A stretch of 23,501 bases of DNA from Saccoglossus kowalevskii (Eukaryota; Hemichordata; Enteropneusta; Harrimaniidae): assembly GCF_000003605.2 (NCBI RefSeq), contig NW_003110974.1, positions 178,129 through 201,629 on the forward strand. Direction: 5' to 3'. Under the pieces are notes generated by a model. The model did not search any database. It was not told where the DNA came from and saw only the letters and a program-made list of their open reading frames with translations. The translations under genes were made by a program, and so were the position numbers. Below, one piece after another: positions 9,901-19,500 of this stretch (positions within the stretch are counted from its first letter, which is position 1; each line of letters opens with the position of its first letter).

Positions 9901-12900
9901 AATAAACTCATTATAAAGCACTATATATGCAGATTCGTGGAAAAGTTGTGACTAATAGGTTAAAAATAATAAAATGCCCGATATCGATAATTTGATGATA
10001 CTTGGTAATCTTGTATATATGCTTACAAAATCATAATTTGTCCGGCCAACAAGATAATATAATGTCCTGGAATGCGCAGAAATTGTTTTACTTGCATCGC
10101 ACTGATAATATCAAAACAAAATATACACGGCAAGGTACAACAAATACATCTACTTTCATAGTACGCAACACGAACACTAGAGAATGCATTCACTACTACT
10201 ACGTACATGTACATGCGAAGCAAGAGATTCTTAAGTTATAACAATTTTGGTATAGTGAAATGTGCGCAGATTGGTGACGAGAAAAAAACATATCTAGTAT
10301 ATATAAGTTTTGCAGTTCAGAACAGTATCAACTTAAAATATGTTAAACGATGAGGTCGCTATGAATGACTTAGCTTTGCTTATATGAACAAACTGGCTCA
10401 GCGATGAGCTCCAGCACACTCCGTTTATATGAAACACAGAAAATCTTTGTATCCACGAATGAAATGCACAGTGGGCCCTTATATCAGTAATTTATCAATA
10501 TATTGATAGAACATTACACTGTAGCCATTATAGCGATACGCCCACACCACTTGACATGCATTCAAACTATGCATTTTAACTTTGATCCTGATTTTTGGGC
10601 CATGTCCACTTGACCAAAAGTTATTTTCATTTCACCTAGGACCTTGTCACAATAGTTCACAAACCCATACTTTGATATACTATGACGATAATTGGTAGCA
10701 CTTCACTGCGTATGTTGAAGTACACATTTATAATAAAGATATCGACCACTTTTGACTCTACTCACCCCTTCCAAGTACTGCGCATATAAATAAGACGCCT
10801 TCGCTGGGTTATTCTCTTCAGATGGATAAAACAGGCATGTTGGTTCAGGCAGCACACCGGAATCGGGATCTGTGTTACATTTTGTCCATCCTTTGCTGCT
10901 ATCAAGTGACACGCCGGTAACAGATTCCGAACACCGAGTCGGTTCTGTTCGGCCATTCTCGTCAAAGTAAAATGTTTCATCTGTGGAGGTGGGATATTCG
11001 TCGAATACACCCCATCTGAGATGACCCCACTCGTGAACAATAACTTTAGCTGTAAATAATGGAAAACGCAATATAAATCAAATTCTGTATGTGTAAATGC
11101 GTTTTATTCGTGTTATACCATATTGGCACAGTTTCTGTACTCTAATCGTCCATACCATATATCAGACTGTAATTTTCATATACCATTTACATTTCCTAAT
11201 ACAGCTTCGTGCAAGGGCGGTAGGAAAAAGTGCCTGGATTAATACAATACAATACTAAAGATAGTACATGAATATATTTTCTTGGATAAAATAAGTTATT
11301 AGTAACGTTCTAGAAATGATAAAACAGTACTACAAGCATTATCGTCAGTGGTGACATGTTTTGACTCACTCGATAAAAGTGCGACTGGGGTGTCATTTCA
11401 CGTTTTTTTTTGTTTAGAAGTGGGTGGTCATTTATCAATGTTTTGGTTTAGAAGTGTGTAGCATTTATTTATTTTTTCACAGGTCCTTATATTCAAAGCC
11501 TGGTACTGGAAAAGGCTGAATAAAATGCGCTCACTGGTTGGGAACTTAGTTGTGAGCTGGGTGTTTTTTTTCGCTGAAAACAATTGTCTTTAGAAGTGGG
11601 TATATAAATAGAAAAAAAATGGTTTAGAAGTAAGTATGGTTTACAAGAGATGGGCTGCACACCCTTACCCACTTAATGTGGAAGTAGGCCCTCCCCCGCG
11701 GGGGTGGGGGGTGGGGGGGTGGGGTGGTATTGGTTTTGCGTCTTGCCCAGACTCTGAGTTTTAGAAAACGTACATCTAGCTCGTACAAGATATGGTCGCG
11801 CGCTTTTTGAAAACGTTTAAATGTAGGACGCTTTCACCCCGCTTTTCATAATAATAGACGGCGTTGACGCAAGGTGTGCCGGGAGTTGGTTCGAAACTTC
11901 GAACGTTTCGAAGTCAATCGTCGATTGGCACGTATTTTACGGTTATATTAAATCGTTTCAGGGGCCTGTTTACTAAATAATGATAACTGAAACTTAGAAA
12001 TACTGCAAGGACAAACTGGCCCCAAAATTGCGCAAATTTGCAGTAAGTTTACGCTGCTAATGTCTGGTTCGGTAGGCGTTCTATAGCCGTTTTATAGCCG
12101 GTGGTGGTGCTATTCAATACTACTTATGCCGCTAATTCATAACTTACGGCTCGACTTATACAATGTGTTTCAAATCGAATGTGGAATTAAATAATATAAG
12201 CGAATGGTACAGCCAGAATTGTGTACATATATAAAGTACCTTCAGACATAGTTATAAATGTATTTTATTGTCATTATTCAAATAAATCGTCAACATTTAA
12301 AAATTGTCATTCGTCCTGGCTTATCTTACACTTTTGCCTACCGCCCTTGCTTCGTGTTCGGTATGGGTTCTATGCTATATAACGTGCGCAAATTACATTG
12401 TTCGTTTATACGACTTTGGCGTTTTGACTTTACAGTCTTAGATTTGGAAGATCAGAACACACATACCCGATTCACCCCAAAAGTAAGTACTGAAATCGAC
12501 ATCAGTAATCCACTTTGGAGTGAGATGAGTATACTCTCCAGGTTTTCCACAGGGAAGAGTTTGTTTAGTGTAGGGATTGTGCCACCATTCAGGATTCATC
12601 TCGTCCACCAGTATGTTGCCAAGGTCGTACGTTTCCCACGTTGCTGTCAAGTAGGCCGAGTTGTCGCTCCAGGTGCTTGGAACGAGGATGGTGACGTCAT
12701 GGAAGTGTGTATACTGGCGACTAGCTTGATACATGTATTTCGATGCGTCTGTGAAGATATCCTGTAAAGAATCTCACCAATGATGAAAAGATCGCCGACA
12801 CATGGTATAGTAATATGTGTATGGCTCGGCATATGTTTGGGAAGTCTTATAAACATTGAAATACTTTCAGCCACTGTGAACGTACATACTGCTATAAAAA

Positions 12901-14814
12901 TATATAGTCTCACAGGCTAGTACCTATTTGTTTCAACACTCGATCATATATGTCAATTGTATCCTACGTGTTTTTTGTACTTGTGAACATTCGTACAGAT
13001 TCTAAATCGATTGTGTTGAAAGTAGGTTGTAGATCCATGATAGTATAGTTTGAAATACTATAATTGTGTTATATGTAGGTTGTAGATCCATGATAGTATA
13101 GTTTGAATTACTATAATTGTGCTATATGTAGGTTGTAGATTCATGGTAGTATAATGTGAATTACTACAATTGTGTTATATGTAGGTTGTAGATCCATGGC
13201 ATTATAAGGTATATTACAATAATTGTGTAGATTCATGGTAATATAATGTGAATTACTACAATTGTGTTATATGTAGGTTGTAGATTCATGGCATTATAAG
13301 GTATATTACAATAATTGTGTTATATGTAGGTTGTAGATCCATGATAGTATAGTTTGAATTACTACAATTGTGTTATATGTAGGTTGTAGATCCATGGCAT
13401 TATAAGGTATATTACTATAATTGTGTTATATGTAGGTTGTAGATCCATGATAGTATAGTTTGAATTACTATAATTGTGTTGTATGTACATTGTAGGTCCA
13501 TGGTAGTATAATGTGAATTACTACAATTGTGTTATATGTACGTTGTCGATCCTTGGCTTTATAAGGTATATTACTATAATTGTGTTATATGTAGGTTGTA
13601 GGTCCATGGTAGTATAATGTGAATTACTACAATTGCGTTATATATAGGTTGTAGATCCATGGCATTATATTGTGAATTACTACAATTGTGTTATATGTAG
13701 GTTGTAGATCCATGGTAATGTAATGTGAATTACTATAATTGTGTTATATGTAGGTTGTAGATTCATGGTAGTATAATGTGAATTACTATAATTGTGTTAT
13801 ATGTAAGTTGTAGATTCATGGCATTATAAGGTATATTACTATAATTGTGTAATATGTAGGTTGTAGGTCCATGGTAGTATAATGTGAATTACTAAAATTG
13901 TGTTATATGTAGGTTGTAGATTCATGGCATTATAAGGTATATTACTATAATTGTGTTATATGTAGGTTGTAGATCCATGATAGTATAGTTTGAATTACTA
14001 TAATTGTGTTATATGTAGGTTGTAGATCCATGGCATTATAAGGTATATTACTATACTTGTGTTATATGTAGGTTGTAGGTCCAAGGTAATATAATGTGGA
14101 TTACTACAATTGTGTTATATGTAGGTTGTAGATCCATTGCATTATAAGGTATATTACTACAATTGTGTTATATTTAGGTTGTAGACCCATGGCATTATAA
14201 GGTATATTACTATAATTGTGTTATATGTAGGTTGTAGATCCATGGTAGTATAATGTGAATTACTATAATTGTGTTATATGTAGGTTGTAGATCCATGGCA
14301 CCATAATGTATATTACTATAATTGTGTTATATGTAGGTTGTAGATCCATGGCATTATAAGGTATATTACTATAATTGTGTTATATGTAGGTTGTAGATCC
14401 ATGGTAGTATAATGTGAATTACTATAATTGTGTTATATGTAGGCTGTAGATCCATGGTAGTATAATGTGAATTACTACAGTTGTTATACGTCAACAAAAT
14501 TGTCTACAATCTGCCACAAAAATGAACGATGAGAACATTGTCAGCTTAACGGTTATCGACCTCCTAGTGTATTATGTTATCTAGATAATAGATAGATGAA
14601 CATTTAGTTTGAACAAGACACGTACTTTGAGTCGTTGTAATATCGTTAAATCCTCTGGTACCCGTTGGTGGATGGCTATGAGTAAACCTGTATAACCATT
14701 GCTTTCCAATGTTATGGGTGCACGTCTGTTAATTCCAAACACATGTCCACACAACAGTGTAGTAACTAATACGTATACTGACAGAGTGGCGCGTGAAAAT
14801 TGGTGCCTTTTCAT
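3530..14814 (-). CDS. CLCA: CLCA-A: CLCA family metalloprotease/VWA protein, 11 exons, two frameshifts
   Basis: CLCA proteins are secreted or membrane-anchored proteins that self-cleave through an N-terminal HExxH zinc domain; the VWA domain of the cleaved part binds and stabilises the TMEM16A chloride channel. This gene has, in order: a signal peptide (residues 1-27), the N-terminal CLCA domain with HEWGH (H167, E168, H171) and FDEY (D178), a VWA domain from about residue 325 with MIDAS D330-I-S332-G-S334, T401 and D431, the beta-rich region with YAELSQGHLPVL, and a final membrane helix (about 931-946) with a basic tail. Coding exons total 2891 nt; minus two extra bases this is 963 codons including stop, giving 962 aa, close to the roughly 900-940 aa of vertebrate CLCAs. 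All ten introns are GT-AG. The frameshifts (8932-8933 and 5847-5849) would stop translation if real. The start at 14814 was chosen because it gives the signal peptide; the frame is open further upstream. Confidence 0.88.
4147..4182 (-). other. Possible 36-nt mini-exon, duplicate of exon 10 end
   Basis: The minus strand shows CAG, then 36 nt, then a GTACGT donor. The 36 nt enter and leave in phase 1 and would insert 12 residues including CDDLVQGT, a near copy of GDDLDQGT at the end of exon 10. The upstream part has no good pyrimidine tract and the intervening intron would be only 56 nt, so it is more likely a non-functional duplication than a used exon. Confidence 0.3.
4239..4469 (-). CDS. CLCA: CLCA-A exon 10 (fibronectin-III-like)
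   Basis: 231 nt, phase 1 in and out; acceptor TTCATTTCAG, donor GTACGT. It encodes FPPSRIANLRI and VQLSWTSPGDDLDQGT, the opening of the fibronectin-type-III-like domain near the CLCA C-terminus. A degenerate copy of its last 30 or so bases lies 92 bp downstream. Confidence 0.9.
4692..4868 (-). CDS. CLCA: CLCA-A exon 9
   Basis: 177 nt, phase 1 in, phase 1 out; acceptor TTGGATTCAG, donor GTAAGT. It encodes GADILENDGVYSAYFLDFV, which continues the LLDSGG of exon 8; this acidic turn followed by DGVYS-YF is a clear CLCA block. The rest (SVKIQANNSN) is less conserved. Confidence 0.9.
4934..5264. mobile_element. MITE-like element with short inverted ends
   Basis: The left end (4934-4950) and right end (5249-5264) are inverted copies of about 17 bp, ATAT-CTCGGGG-CGGA, differing by one substitution and one indel. 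The interior starts GC-rich, unlike the AT-rich intron around it, and has no coding capacity. Size (331 bp) and structure suit a non-autonomous DNA transposon. No clear target-site duplication is visible, so class is unknown. Confidence 0.45.
5206..5238. repeat. Perfect 11-bp inverted repeat, 11-bp loop
   Basis: TTTTCACCGCC at 5206-5216 pairs with GGCGGTGAAAA at 5228-5238. It lies just inside the right end of the MITE-like element and may be part of its structure. Confidence 0.8.
5795..6072 (-). CDS. CLCA: CLCA-A exon 8, frameshifted
   Basis: 278 nt; acceptor TTTATTTTAG, donor GTAAGT. It reads VGAWVYAIRN, later KTAVYAELSQGHLPVL and NVVATIE, strongly conserved CLCA blocks. After GAA at 5848-5850 there is one surplus A in an AAA run; without it the frame continues DQEVRSGVTLPLLDSGG and reaches the donor in phase 1, exactly what exon 9 requires. 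With it, the spliced frame hits a stop within exon 9. Confidence 0.9.
5847..5849 (-). other. Frameshift site 2 in CLCA-A
   Basis: A run of three A where two are expected. Homology switches frame here (VVATIE before, VTLPLLD after), and only the corrected frame gives a phase-1 end that fits exon 9. Mutation or homopolymer error cannot be told apart from this sequence alone. Confidence 0.85.
6073..6537 (-). other. CLCA-A intron 7
   Basis: 465-bp intron with GT-AG ends. Nothing further recognised. Confidence 0.8.
6538..6783 (-). CDS. CLCA: CLCA-A exon 7 (beta-rich region)
   Basis: 246 nt, 82 codons, phase 0 both ends; acceptor ATCATAG, donor GTTAGC (the weakest donor of the gene). It encodes GTIEGSVHIDSTVGLETKF, a block conserved with CLCA-B exon 7 (YIDSTVGMETEF) and with vertebrate CLCAs, then a basic stretch YNYERRTKTITIRLKG. 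Confidence 0.9.
6784..7182 (-). other. CLCA-A intron 6
   Basis: 399-bp AT-rich intron. Nothing further recognised. Confidence 0.8.
7183..7479 (-). CDS. CLCA: CLCA-A exon 6 (end of VWA domain)
   Basis: 297 nt, 99 codons, phase 0 both ends; acceptor CATGTCAG, donor GTAAGT. It encodes GGRLFLISDGMEN, with the third MIDAS aspartate (D431), then SGIIIDTLALGDEADP and LSAKTGGRSYYY, a typical VWA beta-strand/helix pattern. The matching CLCA-B exon is 303 nt and begins with the same VL pair. Confidence 0.93.
7480..8854 (-). other. CLCA-A intron 5
   Basis: 1375-bp intron. It contains a poly-C run near 7750 and the repeat cluster at 8097-8242. No exon recognised. Confidence 0.8.
8097..8242. repeat. Direct plus inverted repeat cluster with two CACGTG sites
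   Basis: TAAATCATGGTCA at 8120-8132 is repeated inverted at 8230-8242, each arm preceded or followed by CAATT. A second, direct degenerate copy (GCTAATAATGGTCACGTGA) starts near 8178. Both direct copies carry the palindrome GGTCACGTGA. The layout suggests a small foldback element or a tandem duplication followed by inversion. Confidence 0.6.
8855..9080 (-). CDS. CLCA: CLCA-A exon 5 (VWA domain), frameshifted
   Basis: 226 nt, whereas the matching exon of CLCA-B is 225 nt and both neighbours need phase 0. The first 49 codons read NDRYHLLVQAATHYI and on through GLVEFSTS. After AGA at 8934-8936 there is one surplus G in a GG pair; the raw frame meets TAA at 8907-8909. Dropping one G gives EDLIDLLPKRVNGHTCIG, with the MIDAS threonine at the same codon (64th) as in CLCA-B. 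The exon is too short of a plain open frame to show up on its own; I found it from homology and splice sites (acceptor CTTTTAG, donor GTATGT). Confidence 0.88.
8932..8933 (-). other. Frameshift site 1 in CLCA-A
   Basis: One extra G relative to the expected frame. Supported by exon length (226 versus 225 in the paralogue), by the phase of both flanking introns, and by clear homology on each side in different frames. It may be a young mutation or a homopolymer sequencing error. Confidence 0.85.
9509..9751 (-). CDS. CLCA: CLCA-A exon 4 (start of VWA domain)
   Basis: 243 nt, 81 codons, phase 0 at both ends; acceptor CACCTTCAG, donor GTAAGT. It begins VVDFCHDDP, contains NKQCGHRSSWEVM (a conserved CLCA block), and ends with VLVMDISGSM, which supplies the DxSxS part of the MIDAS metal site. 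The matching exon of CLCA-B is 252 nt. Confidence 0.92.
9752..10765 (-). other. CLCA-A intron 3
   Basis: 1014-bp AT-rich intron. The open frames within it (for example 10002-10241) show no family resemblance. Confidence 0.75.
10766..11049 (-). CDS. CLCA: CLCA-A exon 3 (HExxH zinc site)
   Basis: 284 nt, phase 1 in and phase 0 out, donor GTGAGT. It encodes KVIVHEWGHLRWGVFDEYP, the zinc metallopeptidase motif of the family, with both histidines and the catalytic glutamate present. Cysteines in RCSES, KCNTD and TCLFYP are likely disulphide residues. This argues that the protein is, or was until recently, a competent protease. Confidence 0.93.
11413..11656. repeat. Two pairs of degenerate 34-bp units
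   Basis: The motif TTTAGAAGTGGGT or a close variant occurs at 11413, 11447, 11589 and 11623. Within each pair the spacing is exactly 34 bp; the pairs start 176 bp apart. Confidence 0.65.
11700..11724 (+). other. G-quadruplex motif
   Basis: Four G runs of 5, 6, 7 and 4 separated by single T residues, preceded by the palindrome CCCCCGCGGGGG (11693-11704). Short loops and long runs make this a very strong quadruplex candidate. It is on the template strand of CLCA-A. Confidence 0.85.
12467..12761 (-). CDS. CLCA: CLCA-A exon 2 (N-terminal CLCA domain)
   Basis: 295 nt, exactly the length of exon 2 of CLCA-B. The acceptor is TTCTTTACAG and the donor GTATGT; the exon ends in phase 1. It encodes IFTDASKYMYQAS, then VTILVPSTW and CGKPGEYTHLTP, all hallmark blocks of the CLCA N-terminal domain. 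Confidence 0.92.
12762..14625 (-). other. CLCA-A intron 1
   Basis: 1864-bp intron, about four fifths of which is the 53-bp minisatellite. No exon recognised outside it. Confidence 0.85.
13025..14485. repeat. 53-bp minisatellite, about 28 copies
   Basis: Head-to-tail copies with period 53 bp (for example starts at 13025, 13078, 13131), beginning GGTTGTAGATCCATGG and ending TTGTGTTATATGTA. Three variant types differ in the middle: GTAGTATAATGTGAA, GATAGTATAGTTTGAA and GCATTATAAGGTATA. The last tends to alternate with the other two, giving a partial 106-bp higher-order period. The fifth copy lacks 14 bp. Lack of unique spacers rules out a CRISPR array. Confidence 0.95.
14626..14814 (-). CDS. 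CLCA: CLCA-A exon 1 (signal peptide)
   Basis: 189 nt, 63 codons, ending in phase 0 at the donor GTACGT. It begins MKRHQFSR, followed by a hydrophobic core (LSVYVLVTTLLCGHVFG), then the conserved CLCA opening around NGYTGLLIAIHQRVPED. The matching exon of CLCA-B is 177 nt. The same frame continues upstream to an ATG at 14961, but that would bury the signal peptide inside the protein. Confidence 0.85.
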
Positions 14815-16325
14815 ACTGCGTAATGACGTTTTTTTACTGACCGTGAGGGCTACGATTGAAACATACACGACGACATCTCTGCACGGATTGACTCTGATGA
14901 CAACGTTGGTACTCCCGCACCCTAGACCCGGCATTGATATGCAAATATTGGAGTGCAACATTACCAGATTTGTAGATAATCACTGCGACTGCCAAATCGT
15001 GCTGGCCACTGCGTCTATTTAATTTTAACCCAAATAAACTGTTCATATCGAGACGATACGTCAAGTAAATTATATATAAATATTTTACTGTTCTACTGGA
15101 CTAATGTTTGTCTTGTTTTTAAATGTCTGGTTTAAAATCGAAAATAATTGTCAATAGTGCCAATGGTATGTGTAGGCCCAGTCAAAGACATGATAGCAGC
15201 TCATCAACTTGTTAGCAAATATTTAACTAAATGTACAACTGACCCTCAATGTCACGTGATTACTCGCACATGGGAAAGGCTCTCGTATCATGACCTGATG
15301 CTCTGAACGTAGAAATGCAAGGCAGCAGTTTCTGGTGAGTATTTGAATGTTTTTCAATGGTTCTTACTACGCATACTTCACACATGTGAAGAATAAGAAG
15401 CAATAAGTTGAACAATTAACTCATTTCTAATTTTTCTCCATCGTTAGGAGAAGAGGATAATTGTTTGAGAAAAAAATGCGTCATTTTCTTTAACATCTCG
15501 CGATATCGTATGTATTTTGCTATTACTTCAATAATATAGCATCACCTATTTTCCATACCAGAAAACAAAGCCGCTTCGCACTGTCTGTCAGCAATATTTT
15601 GTTTTAATGTAAAATCCAGCGATTGAATTGACTAGCGTAAGTTGTTTGATCGACAATAACAGGTTATTATCGTACATACGACGGTTCGATGTCGGGAACT
15701 GGTGGCCGATTGAAATTAATTTTAAAAATAACAAACAAATGTGGGAAGAATGAAAAATTTCTATGTTGCCGATACTTAACAGGGATACGTTGCAGGAAAA
15801 TCGCAATAATCTGATGTAAATTGTACATTATTTATAAAATACTATATTGATAGGGGGAATGAAAATAAAACGTTCACAGAATTCACAACGGACAAATACA
15901 AAACTGGCCATTGAAGTATAGGTTACAGTTCTACCAAATAATTGGGCAGTGTGTGTAATATGTACCAACTGTTTGTTTTCTGTTTTTTTTTTACTTATTA
16001 TAGATTGAAACGTGATAAAAAGAAAAGTCTCTGCATCAACAATGTATATGCCTAACATATTCGTAGGTTATAAATGCTACCACAAACGCGTAGAATGTTT
16101 AGCTGCCGTGGACCTATAAATAACGTCAGTAACGTACAGACACCAAGCTGCCATGCGGTCATCTGCTACGGGTACAAATTAAATGAACTAGTCCATTATA
16201 TCCGGTTTGCATAATTAATTACAAATCCGCTCACTACCATCTCCCAGTTTCACGTGAACAGAGATAGCAGAGCTGAAAGAAAATAACAGAGAACATTGTG
16301 TAACAGCGTGATTTCATTCACAATT
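14815..16325. promoter_or_regulatory. Divergent promoter interval between CLCA-A and CLCA-B
   Basis: About 1.5 kb separates the two ATGs, so both promoters and 5' UTRs should lie here unless upstream non-coding exons exist. TATA-like sequences are TATAAAT at 16115 for CLCA-B and TATATATAA (minus strand) near 15071-15080 for CLCA-A. No other gene is seen. Confidence 0.5.
16115..16121 (+). promoter_or_regulatory. Candidate TATA box of CLCA-B
   Basis: TATAAAT in a locally more GC-rich setting, 211 bp upstream of the ATG. It predicts a start near 16145 and a 5' UTR of about 180 nt. Motif match only. Confidence 0.3.
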
Positions 16326-16502
16326 ATGATTTCATTTTTATTCTGTTGTCTTGCATTGGCCACGATATCCTGCATTGTGCCGAGCACACACGCATCGTGG
16401 CGAAGAGGACACGTTAAACTGGAAGAGAATGGATACACAGGGATTGTTATTGCGATCCACAGCAGTATACCAGAAAACGTCCAAATAATCGAACAACTAC
16501 AG
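16326..16502 (+). CDS. CLCA: CLCA-B exon 1 (signal peptide)
   Basis: 177 nt, 59 codons, phase 0 at donor GTAAGT. It starts MISFLFCCLALATISC, a strong secretion signal, then ENGYTGIVIAIHSSIPEN, the family opening. In-frame codons upstream (TTG at 16296) contain no ATG, so 16326 is the clear start. Confidence 0.88.
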
Positions 16503-19500
16503 GTAAGTCAGCTAACGGAAGAGTATGGGAGGGGGGTACACTATGTGAAAATGCATACGGATGAGGGGCACCAGAACGAATAGTTTTTGCACAAGAATTA
16601 TGCGATATAAGATAACATGCATCTCATTTTGAGTACTGTGTCGGCTATAATGATGCACTATAATCATATACCAGTATATATAATCCAGCGGTCGTTCATG
16701 TTCATGGGGTTACAAATCTTCATTCTAGTTAAACTATTCTCCGAGCAATCCAATCAATGTAGTTGCATTCAGAACTAATCGTATTTACCGCAGAGTACCT
16801 CAATAGCATTTAAACGATATTATTGATGTATGCCATTTTGTGAGAGCAGTAGAAATAAAAACAACTATCATTGACTAGAAAACAAGCACACGCATGATAT
16901 CGCAATAAATAACAAATGACATTATGCACGGGGTAAGTGCGAAACCTCGTGGTAAGCCTCGGTCATATAAATTATAACTGCTCACTGACTTTATTCCAGT
17001 GAGATACTCCGGCATGACACCGATGAGGTTAACACACAGAGACAACAAACAGATCTATAATACAAGGACACAAATAAATGCATGCTGTTATTTTAGCGCC
17101 TATGACAACAACTGCTGCAAGCGCATTATTTGAACGACAATGCAATAGAAATATATCAAAATGATTTTAATGCGGGTCAACATCTGTTTCTGAAAAGCAC
17201 TCATAATAATTCATAGGTGTACAAACATCGTCGTATAATAGTTGTGTATACGTGAAAACGTTCTGATCATTTGAAAAATATAAATAGCTTGGTACAGAAA
17301 AGCGTAGGACAGTATTGCCGATGTGCCATGTACAGTTGATTTTAATCAATGCTAGACATGTTCACCAGTTGACACCAATCAATGCAAGAATATTATTGGT
17401 CGTGTGCAGTTGATGCTAATAAATGCAATACTCAACCATTGTCGTAAATCTACACCTAAATTATTATTCAATTTTATCATGCTGGTGTCGCTGGATTTTT
17501 GAAATATGACCTCAAAGGTGTACTTTAGTGGGTTCATGAGGCCGTGACCTTCGCAGTTTAGTGCATGTCAAGCACGTTGAATTTATGTTGAGTACACTAC
17601 TCGAATTTAAAAAAAAAAACAGTTTTGACATTGTCACCTTTCGAAAATAATTTATAGAAGAGTTGTTATTGAGAGTTATCTTTCCCAGTCCTTGAAAAGG
17701 TACTTAGAATGGCAATCGATATTTTAAGAATGAAATATATAAATGAAGGAAGTAGATAATTATATTACTACTACATCGCTGCCATGTTTTGAGTATAATC
17801 ATCACAGCTCACTCGGTATTCATAAAACGCTAGCATCACACGCAATTACTCACAACAGATCATCGACAATAACGTGTACGTAAAACGTGCTTAAGTATGA
17901 TGTGGGACGCCAATAATGTAGCTAATTCCATGGGTTAACAATGTTAGCGAAGCGCATAAGCATAAGTACATGTTTATACAGTATTAAGTTACAACTGAAT
18001 ACAAATATTTCCACTTGGTGAAATAAAAAATCCCCATGTTTATGCATTGCGTTACGAATAATCAAGGCATTATACAGCGACCCTTGACACGTTGAGGGAC
18101 GGTGCCTTATAGTACCACATTATAATAAGAATACAATACGTACACTTGCTTCGTCTCGTATTGTAAAGCCGATTCTATGTTGATGCATCCTACTAGATTA
18201 GAGGTTAACACGTTAAGCACTTGGCCCACGTCCTAAAACATGTAAAAAAATATTGTTTGAAGAACATTTCCGTAAATCAAATCAAACTATATTTCACAGG
18301 ATGGATGGGTTAATTAATTTACCAGCAAGCAATTGAGCGTTGGCTGTCGATAACTAAATAATGTCATTGATACTATATTTCATAAAACCGGGAAATCGAT
18401 TGATTTTAGAGTAAACCCCGAGTTCAAGTTCGCAAATACATTTTAATAAAACCACACACTTATCATTTTACATTCCCTCTGAAATATTAATGAGGGAATG
18501 TTTAAGGAGCAAATATAATTAAGCATATACAACAAACATTACATCATACATTGCAATATTCTATCCAATCACATCAAAGACATATACCATTTCACTCTCT
18601 GTGATTAACTTAGTACAGCAATTACAATTTAGTCAGTGAGATATTTGGAATGCACTTCACTAAAGGCTTGTTATTTTATCGTAGCATGATTTCAACGAAC
18701 TAACGCTCAATTGTAAGACGTAAAGATTTATCACGTCCTGCATATACTTTGTATGCTAATTCATTATGTGATTAATTAGTTTGATTAATGGATTTTTGTA
18801 ATGTGTACAACGTGTTTTGGAAGATTAATGTCATTTCATATTAAACAACAATGATATTGATGTCAGTAATTTGGTAGGCATGTTTATTTGTATAGGTTGA
18901 TATGATATGATATGATATGATATGATATGATATGATATGATATGATATGATATGATATGATATGATATTAATCCCTGAATGTCTCCCAGATTCAACTGGT
19001 AAGAAATGTGTAGACATGTTTACACACTGTATGTTTCGTATTTACAGGTTGCATTTACAGACGCATCAGATTTTCTATTTACCGCAACCAAGCGACGAGC
19101 ATATTTCAAGGACATCAGTATACTAATACCAACAACATGGTCACACAAATCCGAATATAGCAATGCAACAAAAGAGTCTTACGAGAAGGCAAACATTATA
19201 GTAGACACGGCGAACGCAGTGCACGGACATACCCCATACGTCAAACGGATTGGTGGTTGTGGCAAGAAAGGAGAGTATTTACATCTAACGCCGACGTATT
19301 TACTCGATAGACAGCAGAGTCAACAAAATTGGGGACCTGTTGGTATGTGATGAAGTAAATAAATTATTGATCGTAAGATTTTTGTTGATAAAGAATATTA
19401 TATTGCGTGCATGTTGTTACTTTTACGTAACAAAATACTATAAATTACGTGACATTATGATAGGGCAGTCGTATCAGACTGACTGCTTCGAGTTTTTATT

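Larger units (their letters stand above)
11050..12466 (-). other. CLCA-A intron 2
   Basis: 1417-bp intron with the 34-bp paired repeats (11413-11656), the G-quadruplex motif (11700-11724) and adjacent small palindromes at 11896-11927. No exon recognised. Confidence 0.8.
16503..19047 (+). other. CLCA-B intron 1
   Basis: 2545-bp AT-rich intron. It contains a 10-bp-arm hairpin at 18470-18501 and the (TGATA)14 microsatellite at 18898-18967. No exon recognised. Confidence 0.8.

Noticed and set aside
10002-10241. 79-codon frame in CLCA-A intron 3
   Set aside because: AT-rich composition, no family resemblance, and an equally long antisense frame overlaps it.
11887-11900. GGTTCGAAAC as a tRNA or SINE B box
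   Set aside because: No matching A box upstream and no cloverleaf could be drawn.
12258-12767. 169-codon plus-strand frame
   Set aside because: It is the antisense shadow of CLCA-A exon 2 plus its flanking introns.
13025-14485. CRISPR array
   Set aside because: The units are contiguous with no unique spacers, in an intron of an animal gene.
14815-14961. Upstream ATG at 14961 as the CLCA-A start
   Set aside because: It would add 49 unconserved residues in front of a clear signal peptide.
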